From NCBI GenBank assembly GCA_947625875.1, contig CANQQG010000018.1, positions 1-42,439 of the forward strand: 42,439 nt of DNA, read 5' to 3'. The notes under the pieces are model-generated. The model saw nothing but the letters and a program-made list of their open reading frames with translations. It was not told the DNA's origin and searched no databases. Positions 41,714 to 42,439 of this stretch are shown here, piece by piece (the first letter of the stretch is position 1; every line of letters starts with the position of its first letter). This DNA comes from an uncultured Lachnospiraceae bacterium. Lineage in GTDB: Bacteria > Bacillota > Clostridia > Lachnospirales > Lachnospiraceae. The position numbers and the translations under genes were made by a program.

Positions 41714-41834
41714 CTATCTGCACCTTCTTTTCATCCGTAATATCTGACTGCCTTTCTGCGGCCATCTTTCTTCCGGCTGTCCCTCCGTACATCCTCTGAT
41801 TCTGGTCATACGGATTAAAATCAATCATCTGCAT
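41703..41834 (-). pseudogene. N-terminal remnant of a HipA/CtkA-like kinase
   Basis: 43-residue frame beginning MQMIDFNPYDQNQRMYGGTA, then GRKM, like the start of CtkA-type HipA-family kinases (I.DF..Y..N...YGG.AG.K). After AGRKM the similarity ends and the frame stops at TGA; none of the kinase domain follows. GAGGTGG lies five bases before the ATG. It overlaps the next small frame by 11 bases. Most likely a deleted kinase gene; a genuine small protein is less likely. Confidence 0.5.
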
Positions 41835-41928
41835 GATTGCCACCTCACATTCTAACCCCATCAAGGCTTACATTTCCCGCTTTTCATTATAACCATTTCC
41901 CCATAGAAGCACAATAAAAGATTTTCAG

Positions 41929-42176
41929 TCACCACCACCATACTTCAAGTGGGGGTGAAAAAACGCCCAATAGGACTATATTACTTGCGTGCCTGAAAGG
42001 CGGGTGTTACAAGCATTGTTACCGGCAACCGCTAAAAAACGGCTCCCTCACTGTCCTCTCTTCCTGGCTCTTCTGATTGCTCCTGAATATATTTCTTAAT
42101 GGCGTCCTCTGTTCTATTGCCTATTGTAGCAACATAATGTCCTCTCGCCCAAAATGCCTTATTCCAAATCCACAGA
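41929..42176 (-). mobile_element. IS200/IS605-family remnant (3' part of tnpA and right end)
   Basis: A minus-strand frame ending at 42032 reads LWIWNKAFWARGHYVATIGN, then RTEDAIKKYIQEQSEEPGRE and DSEGAVF. This is the C-terminal third of a Y1 transposase TnpA; the catalytic Tyr and HUH parts are missing. The right end follows: a hairpin TCACC-a-CCAC, 10-base loop, GTGG-g-GGTGA (41929-41958). Between them lies ACCCGCCTTTCAGGC, typical of this IS family in clostridia (recalled). The left two thirds were lost at the junction with the terminase fragment around 42165-42176. Confidence 0.7.
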
Positions 42177-42285
42177 GAAAATCGACGGCGCGGTCGCCAC
42201 CATCATGGCGCTCGACCGGGCGATTCGCTGCGGCAACGATACTTCCGTTTCGGTTTATGACAGCCGGGGCATTTTGTTTATCTAA
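42154..42285 (+). pseudogene. C-terminal fragment of a phage terminase large subunit
   Basis: In frame from about 42154: PYSKSTEKIDGAVATIMALD, then RAIRCGNDTSVSVYDSRGIL and FI, stop TAA 42283-42285. The segment KST.KIDG.VA.IMAL.RAI with a final VY..RGIL is the end of tailed-phage terminase large subunits. The rest of the gene is missing; it begins inside sequence shared with the transposase remnant on the other strand. It is a relic of a prophage. Its GC-rich codons differ from the AT-rich flanks. Confidence 0.75.
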
Positions 42286-42298
42286 CTGAGAGAATATT

Positions 42299-42381
42299 TT
42301 CCCTTAAATACGGAATACTATTAAGGGAATTTTCTCGTAGACTGTTGACTTTCCCTTAATTTGTGATATGATTTAAGGGAA
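42299..42381 (+). promoter_or_regulatory. Promoter with two identical palindromic operators
   Basis: TTCCCTTAA-N13-TTAAGGGAA occurs twice, at 42299-42329 and 42351-42381, 52 bases apart (five helical turns), both perfect. The promoter TTGACT (42345-42350), 16 bases, TATGAT (42367-42372) is covered by the second palindrome. A repressor dimer bound there would block transcription, and two dimers on the same face could cooperate. Confidence 0.7.
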
Positions 42382-42400
42382 ACATGCGGAGGTGAAGAGA

Positions 42401-42439
42401 ATGAGAGCGTTTAACTACTCAGCAATCAAAGAACAAAAG
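42401..42439 (+). CDS. Start of a gene cut by the window edge, possibly Fic family
   Basis: Thirteen residues, MRAFNYSAIKEQK, preceded by GGAGG and the doubly palindromic promoter. Many Fic-family proteins begin with a similar M..FDY..LK segment, so a Fic AMP-transferase or Fic-linked regulator is possible. The rest lies outside the window, so this is a weak guess. Confidence 0.35.
   Translation, partial: MRAFNYSAIKEQK

Noticed and set aside
42077-42289. 70-codon plus-strand frame over the IS/terminase junction
   Set aside because: Wrong frame: the recognisable terminase peptide lies in another frame and the TnpA peptide on the other strand.
1-42439. CRISPR array or cas genes
   Set aside because: No regularly spaced direct repeats of 25-40 bases and no Cas-like protein.

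Overview
The window looks like a chromosomal segment of a Gram-positive anaerobe of the Clostridia, most likely a gut Lachnospiraceae. This is inferred from strong GGAGG ribosome-binding sites, YesMN-type two-component genes, a group II ECF transporter core, a VanW-family wall protein, a DUF4080-type radical SAM protein, DUF1680 arabinofuranosidases and many toxin-antitoxin modules. No rRNA or species marker is present, so the genus stays open. Most genes lie on the minus strand.

Layout. 74-7871 (minus): a carbohydrate ABC importer (lipoprotein 6486-7871, two permeases) followed by a YesN/YesM-type regulator-kinase pair and a second, paralogous binding lipoprotein. This block looks AT-richer than what follows. 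7872-8275 has no gene but holds a tandem operator-like repeat, nested hairpins and a terminator. 8276-12882 (minus): O-acetylhomoserine sulfhydrylase, an Rrf2 regulator, CorA, TraX and hemolysin III. 13016-15059 (plus): a toxin-antitoxin island with a HipA-like kinase and HicAB. 15089-25291 (minus): chemotaxis receptor, truA, ecfT-ecfA2-ecfA1, trmL, aminotransferase, Lrp regulator, an AIR-synthase-fold protein and a VanW-family protein. 25449-30453: small membrane proteins, DEDDh exonuclease, radical SAM protein, HdeD-like protein and YbaK deacylase. 30519-30941: a type I toxin (31 aa) with a candidate antisense RNA and a decayed second toxin copy. 31125-37801: a secreted BIG2 protein, serine acetyltransferase and an operon of two DUF1680 glycosidases around a methyltransferase. 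37993-39870: an RloA/RloB-type ATPase-nuclease pair, probably phage defence, beside a tRNA-Gly. 40054-41442: an odd soluble protein with an OadB-like motif, then an alkyltransferase. 41497-42439: broken HipA-family genes, an IS200/IS605 fragment, a phage terminase fragment and the start of a Fic-like gene behind two identical palindromes.

How it works together. The left block would import and sense a plant-type oligosaccharide. The two DUF1680 enzymes would release L-arabinofuranose units in the cytoplasm. Serine acetyltransferase and O-acetylhomoserine sulfhydrylase both belong to sulfur amino-acid synthesis, and the Rrf2 regulator beside metY is their likely controller. Four toxin/defence-type modules, plus the mobile-element debris at the right edge, mark accessory DNA set into a housekeeping backbone.

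All assignments come from reading the sequence and from recalled family motifs; no searches were run. Promoters are pattern matches with -35 and -10 boxes separated by 16-17 bases.
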